In this document: positions 11,966 to 25,000 of the stretch, piece by piece
How the letters are laid out: the number at the start of each line of letters is the position of its first letter
Position numbering within the stretch: position 1 is the stretch's first letter
Assembly: GCA_013397695.1 (NCBI GenBank)
Contig: VYZI01000576.1
Location: 267,171-331,170, forward strand
Source: Centropus unirufus
Lineage: Eukaryota; Chordata; Aves; Cuculiformes; Centropidae
DNA length: 64,000 nt
Reading direction: 5' to 3'
Notes under the pieces: generated by a model
Told to the model about the DNA's origin: nothing
The model's database searches: none
What the model saw: the letters and a program-made list of their open reading frames with translations, nothing else
Translations under genes and position numbers: made by a program

Positions 11966-12896
11966 ACACAGTGAACCACTTTTCCTGGTGAAGAGATAAA
12001 TCTACAAAGCAGCTTTTATTTACTCCAGGGGCTTGAGCACAAATGCAAGCAGCAGAGCTCAGACTGCAACACAGACACCAGGGCCCCTCTGTGCCCAGCG
12101 CTGCACGAACAGCTCGAGCCTCGCTGCATTCAGCATCCCGGGGGGACAGGTCTGTACCCAGACCAGGAGCTTTGAGACCATTTGAGCTCCAGTAACCACT
12201 GGGTAACTGGGCCCCCAAAGCAGGACCAGCCAGAGAGCTGAAGGAAGGAGAAGGGAGAAAAAGTGCCATCTCCTCCCCGCAGGCACCTGCTTTGCGAATC
12301 CAGGGCCTTTCTCTGGGTTATCCCCATCCTCCAAATGCCTCCTGGTTCCATGGTTTTCAGCTGATGCTCCCCACAGCTGCCATCTCCTCCCTCTCTGCAT
12401 GAACCCCTGTGCCAAACTGCTGCCCGTGCTCTCAGCAGCCCTTGACGTGTCTTCATGTGATTGAGCCAGCAAGTAAATTTAGAGGATCAGCCACCACGAC
12501 AATTGCAAATCTCTTCCTCAGAAAGGCTGAATAATGCGCCCCAAGACACCACCTTCTCATCTTCTCCCTCCACTCCTTCTTCACATGGGCAACTGCGTGT
12601 GAAAGTGCTGCTAGAGGCTTATAAACCAATATTGTTTTCCCCATCAAAAGCCATGAGTCATGTAATTTTTAAAAGCTACAAGGTTTACCTTTGTATCTGC
12701 TTCAAGCTAATTGCTTTAAAGAAAAAAAAAGAAGCAGGATTCATTATGTTTCTTTAATTGCTCTCAGGGCTGGGTGTACTGGGGGCAAATTTAATTTAGC
12801 TAGGAGAGGATTTTCATTAGGAGATAAAAGGAGAAGAGAGAAAAAGTGTGGTGGGCTGCTCTGTGCCTTAACAAAACAACACTTTGTGAATGCTCT
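11966..12896. other. Intergenic stretch, no gene recognised
   Basis: Unique sequence. 12600-12800 is AT-rich with an A9 run and could be a conserved non-coding element, which is not testable here. Confidence 0.45.
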
Positions 12897-13425
12897 TGAG
12901 AATGAGACCCCACCTGGAGCCCTGGGACCAGTTCTGGAGTCCTCAGCACAGGGAGGACCTGGAGCTGTGGGAGCGAGGCCAGAGGAGGCCACGGAGATGA
13001 TCCAAGGGACGGAGAAACCTCCTGTATGAGGCCAGGCTGAGAGAGTTGGGATTGTTCATCCTGGAGAAGAAAAGGATCTGTAGAGACCTCAGAGCAGCTT
13101 CCAGTGCTGAAAGGGGCTCCAGGAAAGCTGGGGAGGGGCTCTGGATCAGGGAGGGCAGGGATGGGACAAGGGGGGAGGGTTTTCAGCTGGAAAAGGAGAG
13201 ATTGAGATGAGATCTGAGGGAGAAATGTTTTGCTGTGGTGGTGGGGAGGCCCTGGCCCAGGTTGCCCAGAGCAGTGGTGGCTGCCCCATCCCTGGAGGTG
13301 TTGAAGGCCAGGTTGGATGGGGCTTGGAGCAACCAGATCCAGTGGGAGGTGTCCCTGCCCATGGCAGGGATTGGAAGTGGATGGGTTTGAGGTCCCTTCC
13401 CACCCAAACCAGTGAGATTCTGTGA
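12897..13425 (+). mobile_element. CR1 LINE 3' end, about 530 bp
   Basis: 'gagaccccacctggagccct', 'ggccagaggaggccacggag', 'aggccaggttggatggggct', ending in AGTGAGATTCTGTGA. Confidence 0.92.
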
Positions 13426-14534
13426 CCGCTGGGTGTCACACAGCACTTTTAAGAATGTTTTTAAGGATAGAGCTGTCAGTGACATTTCCATTCTTCTCCT
13501 CCTCTTTCTCCCTTCCCTATTTCCCTTCTTTGCTGTCACCTTCCAGCTCTGTTCCTCCACAATAACAGCTCAGAGAGGCACTTTCCTGCAGTCCCAGGGG
13601 AGTCTCTAAACCTGACAGCACAGTGAGAAACCGCTGGAGGTGGCTAAACTCACAATAGTCTTCGAGGATTACTCTGCAGGAGAGCTCCTTTGCTCTCCTC
13701 ATCTGCAGGAATTTGCTGTCTGCCTCACAGCATCCTGCCAATAATTGAGATAGGTGGAAAAAAGATGACTTCAGCCAATTTTTCTTACACTTTTGGGGTT
13801 GACGTATTATTTTAAAATGATCCAATCAAGCTTTTTATCATAGAAGGACAGTGATGAGAATGCAGATGCGGGGATGATATCTACCCAATTAATGAGATTA
13901 GTCCTATTGATTTAAATGGGGGTGATTCACTGGCTTGAGATGAAACATTGCCTTATTTTTCTGCTGGATCATGGCCAGAGGATGCAGCATCTTATAGGAA
14001 CTGGCCCTTAAATAACAGAACCAGCTACAGTCAGCGCAGGAATCCAGGCCTTTTAGCAGTGCTCATCTTGAGATAACGCTGGGGGTTTTATCGCTATGGT
14101 TTTAGGCAGAATGCCCAAGAGGGAATGGGATGATTGATTGTCAGGGAACAAATCCAGAGGTAATGGTCCCCACGAGCCCTGGGCCAGGGGAGCTGACAGC
14201 CAGGTTTGCTGGGTAGCCAGGTGGAACTGCTGATTTCTGAGCAGGGCTCTGGATAAGCTGCCACCACCGTTTAGGGATGGGTTGCTGGGCTTGGGAATAA
14301 AAAGCATTTACCCACGCAGCTCGCCCACTCTGCCAAAAGGAAGTGTTAGCCCTGTTTGTGCAGAATCAGCGCTGGGGTCCTGCCTTCACAGGGTGTCCTG
14401 ATGTCACCTCCCTGGCTTGCACCCCCCGGTACCTGGTGCTCCCGCAGGAACCTGTTGGCATATGAAAAATTGCCTCGTGTCACCGTGCTCCGAGCACAAA
14501 CTGAATTCAGGCTTCCCTTTTAAAAGCAGGTGCC
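13426..14534. other. Intergenic stretch, no gene recognised
   Basis: Unique sequence with no supported coding or RNA feature. Confidence 0.45.
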
Positions 14535-14820
14535 CATAGAATCATGGAATCGTTAAGGTTGGAAAAGACCTCTAAGCTCATCCAGTCCAACCACCAGCCC
14601 AACCCCACCAGCCCTGCTAAACCATGGCCCAAAGTGCCACATCTACACGGTTTTTTTTAACTCCTTCAGGGATGGAGACTCCACCCCTGTCCTGGGCAGC
14701 CTATGCCAGGGTTTCACCTCTCTGTCAGGAAAGAAATATTTCTTATCATCCGAACTAATCCTCCCCTGGCACAGCATGAGGCCATTTCCTCTCACCCTAT
14801 TGCTTGTTACTTGGGAGGAA
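14535..14820 (-). mobile_element. CR1 LINE fragment
   Basis: Starts 'catagaatcatggaatcgtt' and passes through 'catccagtccaaccaccagc' and 'aggccatttcctctcaccct'. Confidence 0.9.
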
Positions 14821-15754
14821 TCCATTCTCCCAGCTCCACAGACACGTGCAGAGCAGCTCCCCTGGCAGGCACAGCCGGACCTGGAGCCCAGGAGCAGCCC
14901 AGGGATGGGCACAAGCTGCAGGTGCTGCCTCCGACACCCACCGCCTCGCACCCTGGGCTGCTGAGGATGTGGCAGGACTTCAGCTGCTGCTTTGCAGCCC
15001 TGGGTGCCCGTCCCTGCTCTCTGCTGCTCCGTGTGAGCTTTAGTCTTCAGCTGCTCTCCGGTGTTCCCAGGTTTGCAACAGCGGCAAGAGAGGAAAGTCG
15101 ATCCTTGCCCTACATTTTAAATATCTGTGCATTTTTCATCTTTGCAGACAGTTCATGACCCTTGAGAGCCCCTCTCCAGGTTACATTTCTCTCCTCCAGC
15201 TTTTGTTTCTTAGTATATTTAATTTATTCCCTTACCATTAGCTTTCTTCCTCTCCTTTCCCCTCCATGCCTTGGTTTCAGCCCATCCTCATTTGGCTAAG
15301 GTTACAATCAGGGGTTTTTTTAAGAAACAACCTCCTAACACCTCTCCCACGGGTGCTGCCTGGGAGCAGCAGCAAAGCCCCACTCTCCCCGTCAGATACT
15401 CCCCACCAGATATCATCACGTTCACAGAGAAGGACAGGGATCGGGAGCTATTCCTGGGCGCAGGGGCTCCATTCTGCACCGTGCTGAGCCTCGGTCCTGG
15501 GGCAGGAGGAGGCCGAGTGCTGTTCTCCGAAGTGTCCGTGCTCTGCCTGCCTCTGGAACGCGTGGTGGGTTTGACTTTGCATTGAGCTCCATCAGCATTT
15601 CTCTCGGCAGGGAGGCAACCAGGAGAAACCTCCCACTGCTCTGCGATCTGAGTTCCACCTTCTGAGCAAGATTGATTCTAATTCATGTTAGGTGCGGGAA
15701 ATTGATTCCCCACCATATTCTGCTGTCTGTGAGACCTCGCCTGCAGCCCTGCGT
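14821..15754. other. Intergenic stretch, no gene recognised
   Basis: No supported gene. 15100-15240 is AT-rich and non-repetitive, a possible conserved non-coding element. Confidence 0.4.
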
Positions 15755-16105
15755 TCAACCATCATTGCAATCCCACCTAAAACCCTACTAAACCAGGTCC
15801 TGAAGCACCACATCTACAGTCTTTTAACCCTTCCAGGGATGGGGACTCCACCGCTGCCCTGGGCAGCCTCACAGGGCTTCACCACTCTGGCAGTGAAGAA
15901 CTTTTTCCCAATCTAAACCTCCCGTGGCACAACTTGAGGCCATTCCCTCTCATCCCATCACTTGTCACTTGGGAGAAGAGCCCAGCACCCACCTCACTCC
16001 AACCTCCTTTCAAGGTCCTGCAGGGCGCGATGAGGTTCCCCCTCAGCCTCCTCCCCTGTGGGCTTAAACACCCTCAGGTCCCTCCTCATGACATCTGTGC
16101 TCCAG
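15755..16105 (-). mobile_element. CR1 LINE fragment
   Basis: 'ctaaaaccctactaaaccag', 'cttgaggccattccctctca', 'tgtgggcttaaacaccctca'. The CR1 tail itself is degraded. Confidence 0.85.
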
Positions 16106-16784
16106 ACCCCGATTAGTGGAGCCGTGGCCATGGCCGGGTACCACAACCACCCATTAGTGCAGGGTTTGGGTCATCTTCCCAGTCACCAGGTGGCACGAGG
16201 TTTCTGATGGCCAACACGTTGATGGGAGCAGCTTGAGTGGGGGAGGCATCCTCCATCCCAAATGACTGCACTTTCCTGTGGGAATGGACTGTCCTACACC
16301 ATCCTTGTGTCCCAGGCAGCCCTGGGTCCTGCTGATGTCTTGCTCTCTCCTTAAATATTCATGACTTTGTCCAGCCGAGCTGCCTCACTTCCGAGATCAG
16401 GCACAGGGCAGCAAGCAGGGGTTTCTCATCCCCGCACGCCATCTGCTCTTTCATCGTGGCTTCTGTAAAGGAGAGGCCTTTCCATTCAGGAAAAGAATCT
16501 GATAAATAAACATCTTGTTTTCCTTCGATCCCTCTGATTGGGTTGTTAGCTGCTCAAACTGTGGAAGATAAATAGGTTTAATTAGTGGTAGGACACCTCT
16601 TTTGTAACATTTACAAGTGTCTCATTGTTATTCCCGTTGCGTAGGCGGACTCTGAATGTAGAGCCCAGGACGGGTGAAGCTCCTGGCTGGCCTGCACTGC
16701 CAGGAGTGTCTGATGGATCTTGTAGGACCATGTTATCATCCGGCACTCGATGAAATACCTGAATTTTCCTTTCACATTCACTGA

Positions 16785-16905
16785 ATCACAGAACTGCTGA
16801 GGCTGGAAAAGACCTCGAAGATCATTGAGTCCAACTGGAAACCCAACACTGCGAAGTCCACACCAAACCATGTCCCTGAACACCACATCCCCACGTTTCA
16901 CATTC
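16785..16905 (-). mobile_element. CR1 LINE fragment
   Basis: 'ctgaatcacagaactgctga', 'tggaaaagacctcgaagatc', 'accaaaccatgtccctgaac'. Confidence 0.85.
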
Positions 16906-17284
16906 TGACCTGTCCCTGCAGGATTGACTGCATTCCCATGGGAGCTGACCCTGCTGGGAGCTTTGTGGCAGAGTGGAAGCTTTTTCCACCTTGGAAAGCT
17001 TTTCCAGATCCCAGGAGGAGCAGGTTCAGCTGAACTAGGGCAGAGCACCATGTGCTGATGGAGTGACATACACACTGTCTCACTGGGTCTGCACCTCCAG
17101 CAGCCCCAAAGCAGCTCCTGCTTAGAGCACAGCGCTTCTGCACCAACAAACTCTTCTCCAGGTCATTTAGCTGTCACAGGGCTTGTTTTCTGGCCTTACC
17201 ACGGGAACACGAACTATTTGATGGCTGTACAAAAAGGATTGCCTCTCCTGGTTCCCTGCATTCCAACAATGAACCAACTCCAGA

Positions 17285-17360
17285 AGTGGATGCAGGGCTC
17301 CAGGAGAGGTTTCGCAATAGTGGAGGGGTAGAATCACCTCCCTCATCCTGGCAACACGGG
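17285..17360 (-). mobile_element. CR1 LINE internal fragment
   Basis: 'atgcagggctccaggagagg' and 'gtagaatcacctccctcatc' match the CR1 region normally reading 'gtactccaggtggggtctca ... gagaatcacctccctc'. Confidence 0.6.
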
Positions 17361-18324
17361 GCCGAGGGCCTTGTGAGCCCAGGAAAGATCCTCCTCACCC
17401 ATTCATTGGTGGCCTCAAAGTCCAGGTATCTGGTACCACTGGCCTTGTGCAGCACAAGGACGTGGAACCAACATCTGACTTCAAAAGCCTGGAGCAGAGG
17501 TGACCTCTGCTGATGAAAGTGCTGACTGAGGCAGGACCACGCTTCACGCTGCCTGCATTGTCACCTCTGTCACACTGCAGCCCCAACAAAAAGCTGAGAG
17601 CCCAGGGGAAGGCCAGGCAAGAGGCAAGTCAGCAAATGAAAAGGGGCTGCTCTGTGCCCTTCATGCCAACACCTCCACTCAGCTTTTTTTTTTCCCCAAG
17701 GATATGAATTGAGGAGATGAGAGATGCTGCATGCAGTGGCAACTTTCAAATTGCAGCCACAGCCTGGAGGTGACGATCTTTGCTGCAATGCTCCTGGTGA
17801 TGTAGGTAGGAGAGTGGGTCTGGAGGGAGGAGACAAGTCAGAGGCCAGGAGCAGGAAAGAGCTGCAGTGTCCCTGGGAGAGCAGAGATGTCAAAAGGAAT
17901 GAAAGGGAAAGGAGTCACAGAAGCAGGGAGAGCTGGATGCTTCAGAGCCTGAACATTGTGTCAGCAGCAGCAGGGGGTACGGGAGGGTGAACACAGGACA
18001 GGCTTGACATGGAAAAGGCTTTAGAAACATCAGCCTCAGTGGAGCAGTAAAAAAAAAGCCAGTCTGAAGGTGTCCTGAGGGACAAGGACAGGAACACAGG
18101 CAGTGCCTGATCATCGTTTTTAGGTCAAAGGAGTTAGGAGATTCTGCTCCGCAGTGGCCTGGGACCATGTTTGTGAACCACTGGGCATGCTGGCACCCCA
18201 GGTCAGAGCAAGGACCACAAGCAGAGAAAATTAAAAGACAAAACCTGCTGCATTTACACCCATGTCCTGTTCTAGATGTGAATCGGATTTGGATGCTTTC
18301 TGTGCCCAGCACATGGTGCAAGGT

Positions 18325-18412
18325 CACACCTGGCCCTGAACACCTCTAGGGATGGGGCAGCTGCCACTGCTCTGGGCACCCTGGTCCTGGACCCTCACCA
18401 CCCTCACTCACA
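18325..18412 (-). mobile_element. CR1 LINE fragment, short
   Basis: 'tgaacacctctagggatggg' and 'ccactgctctgggcaccctg' only, with both ends lost. Confidence 0.75.
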
Positions 18413-18705
18413 TTCATTTATGGTGCCACAAGTGGAGAAACCAATGAAAGTATGTTGACCCTTCCTCTCTCTCAAATGCACGAGGACATTCACATCCACA
18501 GCTTCCTGGACTCATCCCATTCCTTGGCCTATCAGACTTGGAAGCCAACCTTCTATTCCCTGTAATGCCTCTGAAGCCCCTCTGAGATGCATTTGGCAAA
18601 ATACTCTGGACCATGAAATTAGTAGCCATAAACTGATTTTATTATTTTTTTAAAATGGAATGTTTCTCTAACAGAAACCTCAAGTGATGTTTGACCAAGA
18701 ACACA

Positions 18706-18711
18706 TTTATT
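18706..18711 (-). terminator. SAFB2: Polyadenylation signal (AATAAA) of SAFB2
   Basis: TTTATT on the plus strand, 175 bp beyond the stop codon at 18886-18888. A second AATAAA lies at 18638-18643. The AT-rich 3' UTR includes a run of alternating TA near 18860. Confidence 0.6.
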
Positions 18712-18885
18712 ACAAAAAAAAAAAAAGGAAACCAAACCGACAAGTTGACAGAATATTTGGCTACAATGTGGCAGCAAGCCTTGCTTTTTGTAATCACAAA
18801 TTCAAGGTCACCCTGGTTAATAAAATTCCCCAACATTATCATCTGGCATTAAAAAAAAATATATATATGTTTATGTATAGTGCTT

Positions 18886-19012
18886 TCAGTAGCGACGGGG
18901 CACACGGGACTCAGGTGCTCTGGGCAGCCGCTCCTGGCCTGCAAACACTCCGGGCATTCCGCTGCTTGGCATCATCTGGCTCTGGTTTCCAACGTGCATG
19001 AAGCCTCCGCGC
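18886..19012 (-). CDS. SAFB2: SAFB2 last exon (RG-rich tail)
   Basis: Encodes [18 protein letters not shown] and further, ending VPRRY and TGA. The RRY terminus is shared with SAFB. Confidence 0.93.
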
Positions 19013-22000
19013 CTAAAAGCAAGACCAAAGAAATAAAAAATTATCTAGAATGTCAATACTGGGCCTGAGAGAAGATGTTTGCCTTGGGTTTCTCCCACAT
19101 GACAAACCAGAGTTAAGTAGAAGCCTGAAGTCAGATGGAGCTTTGAGCAACCTGATGCAGTGGGAGGTTGACAAGGGGTTGGAACTGGATGGACTTTGAA
19201 GGTCCCTTCCAACCCAAACCATTCCAGGATTCTATGAATGAGGCTTAGGAAGAGAATTCCTGAAGCGCAGGGCTTCCTATGGTCACTTGTGATGTGGCTG
19301 CTGCTCCACTTGCTGCTGCCCATTGGAAGAGGCAGGACACACTGGGTTTAGAGGGACAATTCCCAACTTTTTTTTGAACTAACATCTCTGAATTTGTTTG
19401 TAATTTACCATATTTTGGGGTTGGTTCATTGTGGGAATGCAGGGACTCAAACACGCAGTTCTGGTGACAAAGCTTCTTACCCTGACATCCCTCCTCGAGT
19501 CATCCCGTGGCCTGGTCCTGACTGACCAGGCAAGCTTCTATCACCACCTGGATTAAAAAACAAAGAAACAAACAAAAAAGACCAACTTTTGGTTTTTTTC
19601 CCTAATAAAAAAAATCCACCTCGTTCCCAGAATTTTATTGGTTTTCTCGGCAATGCTGTTAAAGCTCCATAGGAATTTTAACTGCCACTAGGAGTGGAGC
19701 AGCCAGAATTGATAAGAGAAAGCCATGATCACACTGGTAAGCAGCAAGTTGTACCTTGCCATCTCTCCTGATCCCGTCCCATCATTCCTCCAGCCACATT
19801 TCCCTGCCATGAACGATCTTGATGCCCCTCTAACTTTCGACCATGATCTCCCCAGTCACGTCCATCTCTTAAAAAAATAAAAGAACATCTTTTATCTAAG
19901 GCGCGTCCCTTATCCATTTTAGCAGCATAGGGTGAAGCCACACCATACCCCATACAAGAGTGTTTCATGGAGCTGTATCTATAGCCACCCCATCACTGCA
20001 ACAGAAACTGATGAGAAAAGCAACGAGAAACTTGCTCAAGTGTCCTTTGCACAACTAAGTTGGTCTTTTTCTGATCTAGAGGTATTGCGAGTATCACAAC
20101 ATACCAAATGCTTTAACCTGGAACAAATCAAATGCCATTCCTATTATGGAATATCTGGAATCTGCCCAGCTCAACTCCTTGGTTTAAAGATAAACCACTA
20201 CAATCCCAGACCAGACTCAGTTCCCCACCCCCAGTCTTGCACGGATTTCAACTCAATTTCCTTACAAACTGACCACTAGTCACAAATGAGACTTGTATAG
20301 GCACTACTGGAGCAGCCGGTACAGGATTGAATCCCATCTGTAGAAAATAAATTTATTTTTGAAGAGAACCAGTTATGAGCTGAGCCATCCAAGCAGCTGC
20401 TCTTTACTCACTACAGTGCTCCGTTCTCATGGTGCACGGGGGAGCTACACACGTGAATTCCTTTCTTCTCCAGATTCTGGAAGGAACTATCCAGAGGGAG
20501 GATTCACACTGGTCAAACTGCTTCCGCTGTCATCCTCAGGGTTAACCAAGCGTTAGAAGTTTAAGAACCCACAGATCACTTCCCAGATTTCACATGCACT
20601 AACCGGGTTTGTGGAGGTATCCCTCTCCCTTCACTCATTCTTCTGTCAGATCCGTAGCCACCCCAGCTATCCCGGGAGTGACGATCGGGCCCTCCGTGGC
20701 GTTCGTCTGGGTAGTGCTGGAAGGCAAATGGTACAGAGTTACACTAAGCATCAATACAGGTTTTTCTTTTAAGACTGCAAACACTCAGCTCCTCAGAGAC
20801 TGTCTCCAAGCTGTCAGAAAAATAAAACACCAGCTGCCTCATTTTTCAGTGGTTCCATTGTTGCTGTGCGTGGTTCACTCATTTATTGTTTCACAGCACA
20901 GCTTCCACTCTGCTGATTGATGAGAGCTGGCTTTGTGCTCCAGAGGGTGGGGTTTGCATTCAGCAGGGTTTTTCTAAAGCCTTCCATTCTAGCTCCAGCT
21001 GTTTAATTTTTACATAGACTACCTGCCTTCTCCCTCTCTCTTCAGCAATAAAAGGCTTTGTGTACCATTGTGGTACTGGTTTTCACCCCTCGCCTCTCAC
21101 AGTTCTGCCTTGTTCTATTACATTCTATTTTCTACACATTCAGGCAAACAAGAGAGTGGGGATCCCTTGTCAGCTAAGGTTAAGACCCTACAGTAACTCC
21201 CTCTTAATGCACTACAGGCACCAAAGACTTAACCAGAAAACTCTCTATTACCACATACCAGCCTGAAAAGATGTTGTACCACAGCTCCCATTGCTTGGGG
21301 GCTTCTTCCCCCTACCCTAATCTGTGGCACCCACCCTAACGAGAGGATTATTTGACTTACATTCCACACATTAGGGGGCAAAACCAGTTGCTGCTTGAAT
21401 GTGTGATCAGTTTAAACCCAGCAGTGGCTGTGTTTAAGAACCCTGCAGCATGCGTGCTATTTATTGTACTTTGGGGCTGACTGGTTTCAGCTGTTTAACA
21501 GAAGCAGTCATTTAGGTATAACCCACCTGCCCATCTCGATCGGGAATTCCTCTTGAGCCATCTCTCCTGGAATAAAAGCAAAAGGAGTTCCAGTTGAATC
21601 AACACAGTAATTGTAATTCCAATATCCGTATTAAATAGCTCATGAAAATATATCTCCACTGGGCTGTAAATCTGAGAATGCCAATGTTTAGTGGTGAGAT
21701 ATCCAACTGAGTTCTTGCTTCATTGCATAAAAAAGATCGAAGTAACATCTATGACTTGATTGGGTAAGGAAGGGATCACTGGGTCACGATCAGGTACTCC
21801 ATGGTACCAAGGGAGTACACTGAGTGAACCTACCAGTACCACAAACTAGGGACAAGCAAAGCACTGGTTTCTGCCAAAATCCTTTGCAATCCAAACAAAA
21901 GTCTTACTAGTGCTATGCAAAAAATACCTGTACCTTCTGTGGAACTAAACATCCGGATTAGCTAGGCTGCAAAGATTAAAACAGGCTGAGTTTCAAAGCA

Positions 22001-25000
22001 AAAGGAAATGGCTAAATCTAAGTTTAACGAACAGGGATTCATAAACCAACCTGTCCAAACAATGATCTTGGTATCGGCCACGATCCCGGTGGTCAAAGTC
22101 ATGGAAGCGGTCCTGACGACCAAAGTCGGAGTGGTACCTATCATCCATTGCCATTCGCTTTGCCTCTGGCCAGTACGGGTCATCTCGCCTGTAAAACAGC
22201 TCACAATTACTACTAAACTCCAAACAATCATCCTTTCCTGCTCTCTGGATATTAAACCTCAATCTGATTACCTGAACAATTATTTTGCATTTCTAATAAG
22301 ACCCTGTGTGTTAAGCAGGCATCGCATTTCCATTTCAGAGGAAATGGGGTTTATTGACACTGAATAAAAACCTTTGTCTCAGCACATGCTGACATGAGAA
22401 TGGAATGAATATTTGCCCCGTCAACAACCCTGCTTTAGAGCCAATTCATGTAGTTTCTACTCTTAGTCACTCCTCTCTGGGAAAAAAGAATTCTAAGCCT
22501 GTCGCGATAAAATTCTGCTTGCAGGCTACAATGCTTGGTCTTTCTCAAGTTAAGAGTTAAAAGCAACATGTAAATAGTCTTTCAGTTGTAAGCTCCCATA
22601 ACTGATTTAACAAGACTATGCACTATTTCTATAAACAGGCCTTAGAATGCTCTATTTGTCACTGGATGTGGTCAAAGAGTTTGGAATCCCATCCCAGTTA
22701 TTGTTACCTGCCATCTGGATCGTAAGGCCTCCTCATGGCAGATCTCCGTTCCTGTTCATAGCGCAGCTGTTCCTGCTGGCGTCGCAGCTCTTCCCTCTCT
22801 CGCTGGATCCGTTCCTGTTCTCGTCTCCTTTCCTGCTCTATGTGCATCCTTTCTCTCTCCAATCTCTCCCTCTCCAAGCGCTCTCTGTCCAGACGCTGTC
22901 TTTGAAATTCCAGTCGCTCTCGCTCTCTCTGGAGCCTCTGTCTTTCATCCCGCTCATGAATCGCTTGGAGCCGTTGTTCTCGTTCTCGCCTCTCTCTCTC
23001 TCTAATTGAAAAAGAGATTTGGGGTTTGAGAACCTTAAATGTAAACCTTAAGGCTTCCTTCTTTAGGGTGGGGTTTCTTGTTGTTTCTTGCTTTTTCTTT
23101 CTTTCAAGTTTCTGTGTTCTCCTGCATTAATGTGAATCATCTCAACTAAACTGTAGCTGCTTTGGCTGAGAAGGGGAAGCTCCCTATAGAAGGGAGCATG
23201 CATGTGACTCTCAGTCAGCTCTGGCAAAGCCTTCATAGAGCACAGTGTGCCCTAAGACCAAAGTCTGATGAACACAAACTATTTACAAGCTCCCAGGGGA
23301 AAAAAGATCAACTACGGCACCTACAAGTTATTAATCAACAAGTCTCCTGAAAAGCACAGGCTTGGCACAGATTCCAGTACCATAAACCTTTGTGATTTGG
23401 CATCATGGCTGTTGTACTGATTGGTGTCAAATCTACTTGAGATACTGATGTTGGTGGGTCAGCATGACACTGCCTTGCAGCCTGCTCCCCAAACACATAA
23501 GGGAAGTAAAAACAAATGGCATTCAAAATTTAGAACGAGACTGGGAAAACACTCACCGGCGTCTTTCTGTTTCCCTGATTTCTCGCTCCCTTTGTCTCTG
23601 ACGTTCACGTTCTCGCTGTTCTTTGATCTTATCAAAGGATAAAATGTCTTGCTTTTCTTTGCTCTCGGATTTGCGATCCTGGCTTTTTGTACTCTGAGTT
23701 AAACCAAAACAATACATTAGGCTGAACCCAGTCCATTTTTAGCTCAAATTCCTAGACAAAAGGCCTATCTTATGCCAACCTGAATAAAAATAAACATTCT
23801 ACCTTCCCAGAGGTAAATAACGTTGGAATTACACAGAAAATAGGTTGGGGAAAAACACCCTGAATTGGGCAAGAACTACTAGGGTTTAAGTATATATAAA
23901 TACCAGGGCAGATGACCTGACTTGCACCAGTGGCAAACGATACACCACCTTAAAGGTCAGCAGTCACCATGCTCAGGGAAACACATTATCTTAATGCTAT
24001 TTTCATATTGCAACTCTACTACTTCAACCAGAGCAACAACTATTAAGTAGGCAAAGCCTAAGCATTCACATTTGCAGCACCAGTAACACCCCAATGCCTT
24101 CTCAAGTTGTAAGAGGATAAACTGTCCCCAATATGCAAGGCAGCAACCCCTTAACTATACAGATATAAAGCTATTTGACACCTATTTTTACACAAATGGT
24201 AGAACTTACCCTCTCTTTTGATGTAGATGTTTTCACGCTAATAACTGGTTCTCCTTTAGATTTATCCATTACCACTGTCCTTTCAGTTCCTCGACTCGCT
24301 AGAAAACCAAATGCAACCAAGAATAACATGCAAGACCAAAAATTCTTACAAGATTCAAAACTGTTAAGATACTGAGCAGTAAAAAGTTATTTTACCGAGG
24401 TTTTAAATAACTTATGGTAGATATATTTAGGATCTAAATAGCATATCAAGATTTGGCCAAGGTGGGGACTGGGGCACTAAAGCTATCACAAAATTACATT
24501 TGTGTTTTCTGGCAAGTAGAGCGTTAGAAGAAAGCAATTTTAATTCTTCTGCTTGCAAAAGCATATCCCTTTGCCACAGCTTAAAAAAACCAAGCCAAAA
24601 CGGTACACAGAATCGCATTTTGTGTCAGTTTTAAACCCAGCAACAGTTTCATAAAATTCAGTTTATGACTATTTAAAGCCCAGCAATTATGAAAATTTTT
24701 ATTCTAAGTTTTCAAGGCATTTTCTGATGGTGTTTTTTGTTCACCAAGAAGACCTCAGCAAGAGTGGTCAGTCATCACAGCAGGCTGCCCAGGGAGGTGG
24801 CGGATGCCACTTCCCTGGAGGTGCGCAAGGCCAGGTTGGATGGGGACTTGAGCAGCCTGGTCGGGTAGGAGGTGTGCCTGTGCATGGCACAGGGCTGGAA
24901 CTGGATGGCTTTTGAGGCGCTTTCCAACCCAAACCATTCCATGAGTCTATTAACTAGACTTCATGGTCTTTACTGAAGAATTCATACTGAATTATGAATT

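Larger units (their letters stand above)
16106..18630. other. Intergenic stretch 3' of SAFB2
   Basis: No gene supported. It contains CR1 fragments at 16785-16905, 17285-17360 and 18325-18412, plus an 11-bp T run in 17683-17693. Confidence 0.45.

Noticed and set aside
13183..13560. Open frames such as 125 aa on the minus strand here and similar ones at 2598, 6616, 35457, 51655 and 58154
   Set aside because: They are translations of CR1 3' regions (recurring LxxLGQGLPT and DTSHWI-like peptides), not host genes.
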